Shown in pieces: positions 8,399-15,904 of a stretch of DNA of 64,000 bases. The stretch lies in the NCBI GenBank assembly GCA_964463135.1, contig CAYXBA010000001.1, positions 310,001 to 374,000 on the forward strand. The letters are read 5' to 3'. The translations under genes were made by a program, and so were the position numbers. This stretch comes from UBA6898 sp964463135 (GTDB taxonomy: Bacteria > Nitrospirota > Thermodesulfovibrionia > Thermodesulfovibrionales > UBA6898). The notes under the pieces are model-generated. The model searched no databases. It was given only the letters and a program-made list of their open reading frames with translations, and had not been told where the DNA came from. Numbering within the stretch: the stretch's first letter is position 1; every line of letters begins with the position of its first letter.

Positions 8399-9844
8399 TT
8401 ATCGAGTACCAATAGACCGCAAATCAAATCCCTCAAGGGGATAATATCCAATAGTATTCCGAAACACTACGTGGAGTAATGGAAGGCGCTCTATCAAGCG
8501 CTGGCGCAGTGTATCAATATCGCTCACATTGAGTGTCTTCAATAAATCCTCTGCAGCACTCTTTCGAACAGCCTCGGCCAGAAAACGGGGTATTCGATGA
8601 TCAAGAAATATAGAGCTCCAAGGAATCCAAGCTGGAAATATCGGAGGTTCAATTGGGCTTAAGGAAGATCGCAAGAATAGAAGGAAGTCGGCATCTACAA
8701 AATTATCGAATGCTGATATTGCAGCCAACTTGCCAACAGAATGTCGCTCCTTGAGAATATCAGCGTGCAAGAATCTCTGAAGCTTTAGCCTTTTGTTTCG
8801 GTGTGTAAGCAATGCTACTGATTGTGATGCGTATTCGAAAGGCACCATACCTGTTGTGCCGGTTCTCGAATGATTCGATATTGCTATGTCATGATCAAAT
8901 AGTTGAGCGATGGTATCAAGTCTCTTGTGCTGCAATAAAGGAGAAAACAAGCAGACAATAAGCTCGTGACCGAGGAATTTATGAAAGTCAAAAGCTACAG
9001 TCAAATAGTGGCCGGAAAATCCGCGCGGACTACTGTATCCATCGAGGAGGCTACCAAACTCTTGATATAGGGCAACGGCTGCCTCCCGGGAGTCCATCTC
9101 TGCAATAGCATTGGTGACTGTCGAAAATTCGAGAACAATAGCAAGAGATGATGCCAGCGCACTTACTAAAGCTTCGTCCATATCGTCTGATTCTATTAGC
9201 TCCGGTGCAAGGGCATTTATCCTGTCCGCAATGTAGGTCATAAAGCGCCGAGCCAGCGGTCCCTGATTGCGATGGTCAGAAGTTATGGCGGCAATTAGCT
9301 GCTTAGTTACGCTTTCTGGCTCTACCTGTTCTCCAGCAGCGTTTTCACCAGACATTAATATAGCCCGTAAGGCATTCTCTAAACTTGTCTCGAGTTTCTT
9401 ACGCTCCGAAGAGCGGTCTGTCTGGTCCGCAAGCGCTTCATAAGTAATCACACGCCGCATTCTCAAATCAAAAGGAAGTTTTTCAGGACCACCGAAGGCT
9501 GTGTTCATTATCATCAATACACGATCGGTACCAAGGGCTTTTTTCGCATATCCTAATTCTATTAGCACATTCGGATTTGGCGTCGGCCGGCAATCAGAAT
9601 CAGAGTTAATTATTGAGACATCGCAGACAAATACAGCAGCCCCTTCTATCTTTTGAAATATCGTTGTTGCTATATCGGGTGATCCTGGGACACCTGCAGT
9701 ATCGCGATCAACGACAGGTTCGACGGTAATGGAATCGTCTGCGCGAATGGACTTCGTCGCGGTTTCCAATGCTCGCGCAATAAAACCGCGATTTGTCGCG
9801 TTAGGTAAGTCGGATTGCCATGAGTAGAAGATTATTGATGGCAT
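8399..9844 (-). CDS. TIR-like domain protein, probable defence sensor/effector
   Basis: 481 residues. The N-terminal ~150 residues form a TIR-like nucleotide-binding fold of a type common in defence islands: FYSWQSDLPN at the start, VVDRDTAGVPGSPDIA near 43-58, VFVCDVSII near 73, then NPNVLIELGYA near 92-102, whose glutamate matches the catalytic residue of NAD-cleaving TIR domains. The remaining ~330 residues are helical and unrecognised, likely the sensing part. It is first in a two-gene unit with the nuclease-like protein at 7583-8383. A ribosome site (AAAGGTAG) precedes the ATG. A role by NAD+ depletion is inference. Confidence 0.75.
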   Translation of the reverse strand: MPSIIFYSWQSDLPNATNRGFIARALETATKSIRADDSITVEPVVDRDTAGVPGSPDIATTIFQKIEGAAVFVCDVSIINSDSDCRPTPNPNVLIELGYAKKALGTDRVLMIMNTAFGGPEKLPFDLRMRRVITYEALADQTDRSSERKKLETSLENALRAILMSGENAAGEQVEPESVTKQLIAAITSDHRNQGPLARRFMTYIADRINALAPELIESDDMDEALVSALASSLAIVLEFSTVTNAIAEMDSREAAVALYQEFGSLLDGYSSPRGFSGHYLTVAFDFHKFLGHELIVCLFSPLLQHKRLDTIAQLFDHDIAISNHSRTGTTGMVPFEYASQSVALLTHRNKRLKLQRFLHADILKERHSVGKLAAISAFDNFVDADFLLFLRSSLSPIEPPIFPAWIPWSSIFLDHRIPRFLAEAVRKSAAEDLLKTLNVSDIDTLRQRLIERLPLLHVVFRNTIGYYPLEGFDLRSIGTR

Positions 9845-9980
9845 AATCTACCTTTCAATAAAGTCGTGGAGAGCTGATGCTATTTTGAGTCATAATTTAA
9901 TGAATGTTACCACAAATATCACAAGATAATTAATAACAGACTGAAATATAGACCTCCTTCTCTGCTATAATTTCTACAGC

Positions 9981-10544
9981 ATGAACAGGCCCGTTACTTT
10001 CAGACAGATAGTCTTCCTTCTCATCCTTGTTTTTTTCTTGACTCTATCCGCCCCGGTACCAGCAGCCGAGTCCCCCCGGGGCTCCTCCCAGTCCACCATT
10101 GCCCTATCCGGCCGCGTCATGAAGGTCTCTGATGGCGACACCGTAGTCGTTTCCCCTGCCCAAGGCGGCCAGTTCATCAAATGCCGGCTCTATGGCATCG
10201 ACGCTCCCGAGATCCAGCATGAGCACAAGCCAGGCCAGCCTTACGGCGAAGAATCCGAAAGGGATCTTAAGAAACTGATACTCGGACGGGATGTCGAAGT
10301 AGAGATCAGGGACAAAGACAAATACGGCCGTGAGGTCTGTGTTATCCGCAAGGATGGCAAAGATATGAACCTTGAAATGATTCGCAGAGGTGCTGCCTGG
10401 GCTTATAGAAAGTATCTAAAGGCTCCTTATGAGGCGGAGTATATCGATGCTGAAAGAGTAGCGAAGGAAAAAATGCTCGGGTTCTGGAAGCATGGGATCC
10501 CGCAGCCACCCTGGGAGTTTAGGAAGGGACAGAGAGGTAATTGA
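9981..10544 (+). CDS. Secreted staphylococcal-nuclease-like thermonuclease
   Basis: 187 residues: a signal peptide (hydrophobic core FLLILVFFLTLSAPVPAAES, about 12-31) and one SNase domain (about 42-180). Conserved signatures are VSDGDTVVV, CRLYGIDAPE with the catalytic arginine and acidic residues, and DKYGREV with the second catalytic arginine. Such enzymes cut DNA/RNA with Ca2+ outside the cytoplasm. A near-consensus -10 (TATAAT, 9964-9969) lies just before the start. The next gene overlaps its stop as TGATG. Its place in a defence block may be chance cargo or extracellular degradation of incoming DNA. Confidence 0.9.
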   Translation: MNRPVTFRQIVFLLILVFFLTLSAPVPAAESPRGSSQSTIALSGRVMKVSDGDTVVVSPAQGGQFIKCRLYGIDAPEIQHEHKPGQPYGEESERDLKKLILGRDVEVEIRDKDKYGREVCVIRKDGKDMNLEMIRRGAAWAYRKYLKAPYEAEYIDAERVAKEKMLGFWKHGIPQPPWEFRKGQRGN

Positions 10545-10786
10545 TGCCAAACTGCACAAGAGAGGCCGCCTTATCTATCGCCATCAAATACTTGGGCGAA
10601 CAGTATCTCGGTCAGCTCGAAGTCGATGACAAGTTGCCAGATGGCATATATAGAGGATCAGAGGAGTTTGATAATAGCTGGTCAGTCGCGGTGCCAGAAA
10701 CACACATGCGCGTGGGAGGATGTCGCTATATAGTAATTTCAAGGACAACAGGCAAAATCGTATTCGATGGGGTAATGGGCGATTAA
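10544..10786 (+). CDS. Small protein, YrhB/Imm35-like
   Basis: 80 residues from the ATG at 10544, which overlaps the nuclease stop (TGATG). The pattern is an N-terminal helix (REAALSIAIKYLGEQY), then strands with WSVAVPE and GGCRYIVISRTTGKIVFDG. That resembles the Imm35/YrhB-like fold, in which a glycine-rich turn and 'TG.I..DG' end the domain. Function is unknown; some relatives are immunity proteins. The next gene starts at its stop (TAATG), so the three genes 9981-11229 are one transcription unit. Confidence 0.7.
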   Translation: MPNCTREAALSIAIKYLGEQYLGQLEVDDKLPDGIYRGSEEFDNSWSVAVPETHMRVGGCRYIVISRTTGKIVFDGVMGD

Positions 10787-11229
10787 TGAAAATAATCTCA
10801 GGGGGACAGACGGGTGCTGATATCGCCGGGTTAGATGCTGCGATGGCTCTTGGGTTAGATTATGGCGGATCTATCCCCAAAGGCAGAAAAACTGAAGACG
10901 GGACGCTGCCTGATAAATATGACAAGATTGTTGAGCTGGAGACAACGAGCTACCCAGTTCGAACTGAGGAAAATATTGTTGATTCTGATGCCACGGTTAT
11001 CTTTACCTATAACAAGTTGGGGTCGGGATCTGCCCTTACGGTAAGATTCGCCAGGAAGCATGGCAAGCCTTTTTTGCGTATAAATCTTCAGAAGAGAACT
11101 GACGATGAGGCTTGCACCCTGATTTCTGAGTGGCTGGATAAAGTAAAACCCTCCGTTCTGAACGTGACAGGGTCAAGGGAATCACAGGCGATAGGGATAT
11201 ATGATAGGGTCTATACTATTATTGATTAA
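10786..11229 (+). CDS. YpsA/MoCo-carrier-like SLOG-family protein
   Basis: 147 residues from the ATG overlapping the previous stop (TAATG). It matches the 'putative molybdenum carrier' family (PF12694), a Rossmann-like member of the SLOG nucleotide-binding superfamily: IISGGQTGADIAGLDAAM at 3-20, GGSIPKGRKTEDG at 28-40, and a C-terminal NVTGSRES motif. SLOG proteins bind or process nucleotide signals, and several sit in antiphage loci, so a nucleotide-sensing role beside the restriction genes is plausible but unproven. A longer reading upstream (from 10720) lacks a ribosome site and would overlap the preceding gene. Confidence 0.82.
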   Translation: MKIISGGQTGADIAGLDAAMALGLDYGGSIPKGRKTEDGTLPDKYDKIVELETTSYPVRTEENIVDSDATVIFTYNKLGSGSALTVRFARKHGKPFLRINLQKRTDDEACTLISEWLDKVKPSVLNVTGSRESQAIGIYDRVYTIID

Positions 11230-11244
11230 GGTGCTGAAAACATA

Positions 11245-11424
11245 ATGGCCGAAAAGCTTGATCCGAAAGAAGTAGTCACCACAGATGAACTTGCAATCTC
11301 CAATATGTATGTCCAGGAAGCCTTAGTGAACTTACTAGAGAGGAAGGGGATCATGACAAGGGCTGAGGTTATTGATGAGATAATGAGAATAAGGGGACTC
11401 TCTAATGTTCGAGCAAGCATTTAA
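11245..11424 (+). CDS. 59-residue protein overlapping hsdM
   Basis: A complete small frame (MAEKLDPKEVVTTDELAISN... to VRASI) lies directly before hsdM and overlaps its start by 20 nt. It is predicted helical; the VNLLERKGIMTRAEVIDEI segment resembles the short subunit-interaction helices seen in small regulators. Not recognised. Its fixed place between the YpsA-like gene and hsdM and its overlap argue that it is translated and perhaps modulates the restriction operon. Confidence 0.65.
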   Translation: MAEKLDPKEVVTTDELAISNMYVQEALVNLLERKGIMTRAEVIDEIMRIRGLSNVRASI

Positions 11425-12859
11425 AAACATCGACGACGTTCTCTGGAAAGAGGCTGGCTGCACTACTGAGTTGGACTACACAGAACAGACCTCCTGGCTT
11501 TTGTTCCTGAAATACCTCGACGGACTTGAGCAGGACAAGGCTATGGAGGCGGAACTGGAGAGTAAGAAATACTCCTATATTCTCGACCAACCTTATCGAT
11601 GGGAAAGCTGGGCAGCGCCAAAAGGTAAAGACGGCAAGCTCGACCACAACAAGGCCCTGACCGGCGATGATCTGCGCGACTTTGTTGACCGCAAGCTATT
11701 CCCGTATCTGCACGGCTTTAAGCAGAAGGCCAGCGGGCCGAACACCATCGAATATAAGATCGGCCAGATATTCGGCGAGATCAAGAATAAGATCCATAGC
11801 GGTTACAACCTGCGTAACATCATCGACCACATCGACGAACTGCGGTTCCGCTCCCAGACCGAGAAGCACGAACTGTCTCACCTCTACGAAGCCAAGATTA
11901 AGAATATGGGCAACGCCGGTCGGAACGGCGGTGAGTATTACACTCCGCGTCCATTGATCCGCGCGATCGTGCAGGTGGTAAAGCCGGAGATCGGCAAACG
12001 CATCTATGACGGTGCTGTGGGTTCAGCGGGCTTCCTATGTGAGGCTTTTGACTATCTGAAGTCCAAGCCCAAGCTGACTACTGCAGACCTCAAGACTCTC
12101 CAGGAGCGCACCTTCTACGGTAAGGAGAAGAAGTCACTGGCATATGTCATTGCTATCATGAACATGATCCTGCACGGCATAGAGGCCCCTAACATCATCC
12201 ATACCAACACCCTGACCGAGAACCTTGCAGATATTCAGGAGAAAGACCGCTTCGATATAATTTTGGCCAATCCCCCGTTTGGCGGCAAAGAGAGAAAGGA
12301 AGTGCAGCAGAACTTTCCGATCCGGACCGGCGAGACGGCCTTTCTCTTTCTACAGCACTTTATCAAGATGCTCAGGGCTGGTGGCCGAGCAGGCGTGGTT
12401 ATCAAGAACACCTTCCTTTCCAACACTGACAATGCCTCGGTGAGTCTGCGGAAGCTCCTGCTCGAAAGCTGCAACCTCCATACCGTGCTTGACTGCCCCG
12501 GCGGCACGTTCCAAGGGGCAGGTGTTAAGACCGTGGTGCTGTTCTTTGAGAAGGGTTCACCGACCCGCAAGGTCTGGTACTACCGGCTTGACCCGGGTCG
12601 TAACCTTGGTAAGATCAACCCGTTGAATAATGACGATCTGGTTGAGTTTGTTAAATTGCAGAAGACCTTTGCCGACTCGCCTAAAAGCTGGAGCATTGAT
12701 GCCAAGACTATAGACCCGAAGACCTTTGACCTCTCTGTGAAGAATCCCAATGGCGGAGAGGTGATTACCCACCGCAGTCCGAAGGCCATCATGGACGAAA
12801 TCGCTGCGCGTGATGCCGAGAGTAAGGAAGTGCTGGAGAAGATCAAGGCGCTGATATGA
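11405..12859 (+). CDS. hsdM: Type I restriction-modification methyltransferase subunit HsdM
   Basis: 484 residues. N6-adenine DNA methyltransferase with the usual N-terminal helical domain (about 1-150), the AdoMet-binding motif at YDGAVGSAGFL (near 200) and the catalytic NPPF motif (LANPPFGGKER, near 287). It methylates the adenines of the bipartite target chosen by HsdS and is also the core of the restriction complex. It overlaps hsdS by 4 nt (ATGA). Family and length fit well. Confidence 0.96.
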   Translation: MFEQAFKNIDDVLWKEAGCTTELDYTEQTSWLLFLKYLDGLEQDKAMEAELESKKYSYILDQPYRWESWAAPKGKDGKLDHNKALTGDDLRDFVDRKLFPYLHGFKQKASGPNTIEYKIGQIFGEIKNKIHSGYNLRNIIDHIDELRFRSQTEKHELSHLYEAKIKNMGNAGRNGGEYYTPRPLIRAIVQVVKPEIGKRIYDGAVGSAGFLCEAFDYLKSKPKLTTADLKTLQERTFYGKEKKSLAYVIAIMNMILHGIEAPNIIHTNTLTENLADIQEKDRFDIILANPPFGGKERKEVQQNFPIRTGETAFLFLQHFIKMLRAGGRAGVVIKNTFLSNTDNASVSLRKLLLESCNLHTVLDCPGGTFQGAGVKTVVLFFEKGSPTRKVWYYRLDPGRNLGKINPLNNDDLVEFVKLQKTFADSPKSWSIDAKTIDPKTFDLSVKNPNGGEVITHRSPKAIMDEIAARDAESKEVLEKIKALI

Positions 12860-14049
12860 TGAAGGGGTGGCAGACAAAGACGCTGGGCGAGGTGTGTGAA
12901 GTAATAAATGGCGGTACACCTAAAACCGGAATTCCAGAATACTGGGATGGTAAGCACCGCTGGATAACTCCAGCGGAGATGGGTAAACGTCTTAGTCCTT
13001 ACGTTGGCGAAACCGATCGTAAGATTACAGACTTGGGTCTTCGCAATAGCTCAGCACAGTTGATGCCACCCAACTCGGTTATTCTTTCATCACGCGCTCC
13101 AATAGGGTACTTGGTCATCAACATCGAGCCGATGGCGACGAATCAAGGCTGCAAGGGGTTGATTCCAGGTAGTCAGCTTCAGCACAAGTTTCTGTATTAC
13201 TATTTGACCAGCATTGTCGATTTTCTGAACTCGCTTGGAACTGGGGCAACTTTCAAGGAGCTATCAGGAGGAAAGCTCAAAGAAGTTCTGATACCAGTTG
13301 CCCCACTCCCCGAACAGCAGCGGATCGTCGGCATCCTCGACAAAGCGTTTGACGGCATTGCCATTGCCAAAGCCAACGCAGAGAAGAACCTGAAGAACGC
13401 CCGCGCTCTGTTTGAGAGCTATCTGCAATCCGTCTTTACAGATGCTTGGAAAACTGGCGAATTGGTATCACTCTCAGACTTGGCAACTGATATTACTGAT
13501 GGCGACCACATGCCGCCCCCCAAGGCTACGAGTGGTGTTCCGTTCATCACAATTGGGAATGTTGCCAAGGATACACGCACAATTGACTTTACTGATACTT
13601 TCATGGTGTCGAGAGATTATTTCGACCGATTGAAGTCTAATAAGAAGCCGCAAAAGGGAGATGTGCTTTACACTGTAACGGGCTCCTTTGGTATCCCTAT
13701 TTTGGTCAGTGAGCATCGAGAGTTCTGCTTCCAACGTCACATTGGATTAGTTCGACCAAAATCAGAGGTAATCAGCGCGTGGCTGCAATATCTCCTCATG
13801 TCGCCTCAAGTTTTGTGTCAGGCAAATGACGGCGCGACGGGTACTGCTCAAAAAACTGTTTCGCTAAAGGTGCTGCGCGGTTTTCAAGTTCCGCGAGTTC
13901 CAATGGAATTTCAACGAAAGACGGCGGCCAAGCTTGACTCTCTCTCAGCCGAAACCAAACGCCTCGAAGCCATCTACCAGCAAAAGCTCGCAGGGCTCGA
14001 TGCCCTGAAGAAATCGCTGCTGGATCAAGCCTTCAAGGGAGAACTTTAG
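12856..14049 (+). CDS. hsdS: Type I restriction specificity subunit HsdS
   Basis: 397 residues with two target-recognition domains, each beginning with a 'W...LG/LSDL' segment: GWQTKTLGEVCEVINGGTPK (about 4-23) and GELVSLSDLATDITDGDHMP (about 200-219). Each is followed by a helical spacer (PLPEQQRIVGILDKAFDGI and the C-terminal LDALKKSLLDQAF). The two halves read the two parts of the split target sequence. It overlaps hsdM and is followed after 10 nt by the GmrSD-type gene. Confidence 0.95.
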   Translation: MMKGWQTKTLGEVCEVINGGTPKTGIPEYWDGKHRWITPAEMGKRLSPYVGETDRKITDLGLRNSSAQLMPPNSVILSSRAPIGYLVINIEPMATNQGCKGLIPGSQLQHKFLYYYLTSIVDFLNSLGTGATFKELSGGKLKEVLIPVAPLPEQQRIVGILDKAFDGIAIAKANAEKNLKNARALFESYLQSVFTDAWKTGELVSLSDLATDITDGDHMPPPKATSGVPFITIGNVAKDTRTIDFTDTFMVSRDYFDRLKSNKKPQKGDVLYTVTGSFGIPILVSEHREFCFQRHIGLVRPKSEVISAWLQYLLMSPQVLCQANDGATGTAQKTVSLKVLRGFQVPRVPMEFQRKTAAKLDSLSAETKRLEAIYQQKLAGLDALKKSLLDQAFKGEL

Positions 14050-14059
14050 GAGAACAACT

Positions 14060-15904
14060 ATGAGCAAAGACGACCATAAAATCGACGCCGATGACCGCAC
14101 CGTTTTTGATGTTTTGAATGAACGAAAATACAAGGTTGATTATTTTCAAAGAGAATACAAATGGGAGCAGAAGCACATTGACCAACTCGTCACCGACCTG
14201 ACCTCTACCTTCCTTGAGGTGTATACGAGCGGCGATTCAAGAACCGCCGTCGAGCAGTATAACAACTACTACCTCGGCCCCTTTGTCGTCAGCAGTAAGG
14301 AAGGTATGAAGAGTATCATCGACGGCCAGCAACGGTTGACCTCGCTTACACTGTTCCTCATCTTTCTCAATAACCTACAAAAGGAACTCGGCGGAAAGGA
14401 ATCTATCGAGCCGCTTGTGTTCTCGGAGAAATACGGCCAGAAATCTTTCAATATTCAAGTGGAGGAGCGGAGGGCTTGTCTGGAAAAGCTCTTTCTCGAA
14501 GGTAACTATGACGTTCAGCCCGACGATGACGAATCGACCGTCAACATGGCAGAGCGATACACCAACATCGAGGAAGCTTTCCCTGAGGAGATCAAAGGCG
14601 CGGCCTTTCCATACTTTCTCGATTGGCTGAAATACAACGTTATTCTCGTGGAGATCACGGCTTACTCGGACGATAACGCCTACACGATCTTCGAGTCGAT
14701 GAATGACCGGGGACTGAATCTAACTTCCACCGAGATGCTCAAGGGCTACATTCTCTCCCGGTTTGGCGAACCAAAGGATCGCGAGAAGGCGAACCGATTC
14801 TGGAAAGAAACCATCCAGACTCTTCACAAACAAAGCAAAGAGGAGGATCAGCAATTCTTTCAGGCGTGGCTGCGGAGTCAATATGCCGACACGATCCGCC
14901 AGAGCAAAGCGGGTTCATCAAACGAAGACTTCGAGAAGATCGGGACTCGTTTCCACAGTTGGTTCCGCGATAACCTTCCTAAATTAGGGCTCAAAGCTGA
15001 CTCGCCGGGTGAGTTCCGGACACTGGTGCATGACAAGATGAAGTTTTACCTGCGGGCCTATCTCGACATCCTCGATGCACAGAAGGAAGAGAAATCCGGA
15101 TGGGAGCATGTCTTCTACATAAAACACTGGGGAATTGCTCCCTCCCTGGCCTTTCCGCTGATGCTGGCTCCCCTGACATCGGAGGATTCTCCTGATATGA
15201 TGCGGCAGAAGATCAACGAGGTAGCCCGTTACATCGAAACCTTTGTTGTTCGGCGCTCGATAAACTTCAGAAAGTTCGGTGCCAGCTCTATTCGCTACAC
15301 GATGTATACGTTGGTGAAGGAGCTTCGGGGTAAGGATCTTGATTCATTGAGAACATTATTGCAAGGCAAGCTTGACGAGATGGCAGAAACATGGGACGGA
15401 CTTAGCCAATTTAGGCTGCACGGGATGAACCGCTATTTTGTAAAGTTTCTGCTGTCTCGTATAACAGGATATATTGAGCAGCAATCTGGCGCTTCGACGA
15501 GCTTTTCCACCTATTTTGTCAGTCCCGGGAAGAAGCCTTATGAGGTCGAACACATCTGGGCGGACAAATTTGACGAACACCGGGACGAGTTCGAACAGCA
15601 ACATGAGTTCGAGAACTATCGCAACCGTATCGGAGATTTGGTGCTGCTGCCACAAGGCACGAACCAGTCCTATGGAGCCATGTCATACGCCGATAAATTG
15701 GATCACTACTTGAAGGAGAACCTGTTGGTGCAGTCTCTGCACCCGAAGTCCTATGAGAAAAATCCGAACTTTCTCGGGATGGCACGGACTCTGGGACTTA
15801 AATTCAAACCACACAAGACGTTCACAAAAGCAGACATCGACGCGCGGCAGGTTCTGATGCAGAGCATCTGCGAGGCAATCTGGAATGAGGGTGTCACATC
15901 CTGA
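14060..15904 (+). CDS. GmrSD-type DUF262/DUF1524 protein inside the type I RM locus
   Basis: 614 residues with DUF262 at the N-terminus (YFQREYKWE near 30, IIDGQQRLTSLTLFL near 84-98) and DUF1524 at the C-terminus. The latter has the HNH-like site YEVEHIWADKF (about 493-503) and GDLVLLPQGTNQSYGAMSY. This is the fused GmrSD layout; GmrSD of phage fame cuts glucosylated hydroxymethylcytosine DNA using NTP. Here it lies between hsdS and hsdR, with a 10-nt gap before it and a TGATG overlap after it, so it is expressed with the type I enzyme and would add activity against modified phage DNA. Confidence 0.88.
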   Translation: MSKDDHKIDADDRTVFDVLNERKYKVDYFQREYKWEQKHIDQLVTDLTSTFLEVYTSGDSRTAVEQYNNYYLGPFVVSSKEGMKSIIDGQQRLTSLTLFLIFLNNLQKELGGKESIEPLVFSEKYGQKSFNIQVEERRACLEKLFLEGNYDVQPDDDESTVNMAERYTNIEEAFPEEIKGAAFPYFLDWLKYNVILVEITAYSDDNAYTIFESMNDRGLNLTSTEMLKGYILSRFGEPKDREKANRFWKETIQTLHKQSKEEDQQFFQAWLRSQYADTIRQSKAGSSNEDFEKIGTRFHSWFRDNLPKLGLKADSPGEFRTLVHDKMKFYLRAYLDILDAQKEEKSGWEHVFYIKHWGIAPSLAFPLMLAPLTSEDSPDMMRQKINEVARYIETFVVRRSINFRKFGASSIRYTMYTLVKELRGKDLDSLRTLLQGKLDEMAETWDGLSQFRLHGMNRYFVKFLLSRITGYIEQQSGASTSFSTYFVSPGKKPYEVEHIWADKFDEHRDEFEQQHEFENYRNRIGDLVLLPQGTNQSYGAMSYADKLDHYLKENLLVQSLHPKSYEKNPNFLGMARTLGLKFKPHKTFTKADIDARQVLMQSICEAIWNEGVTS

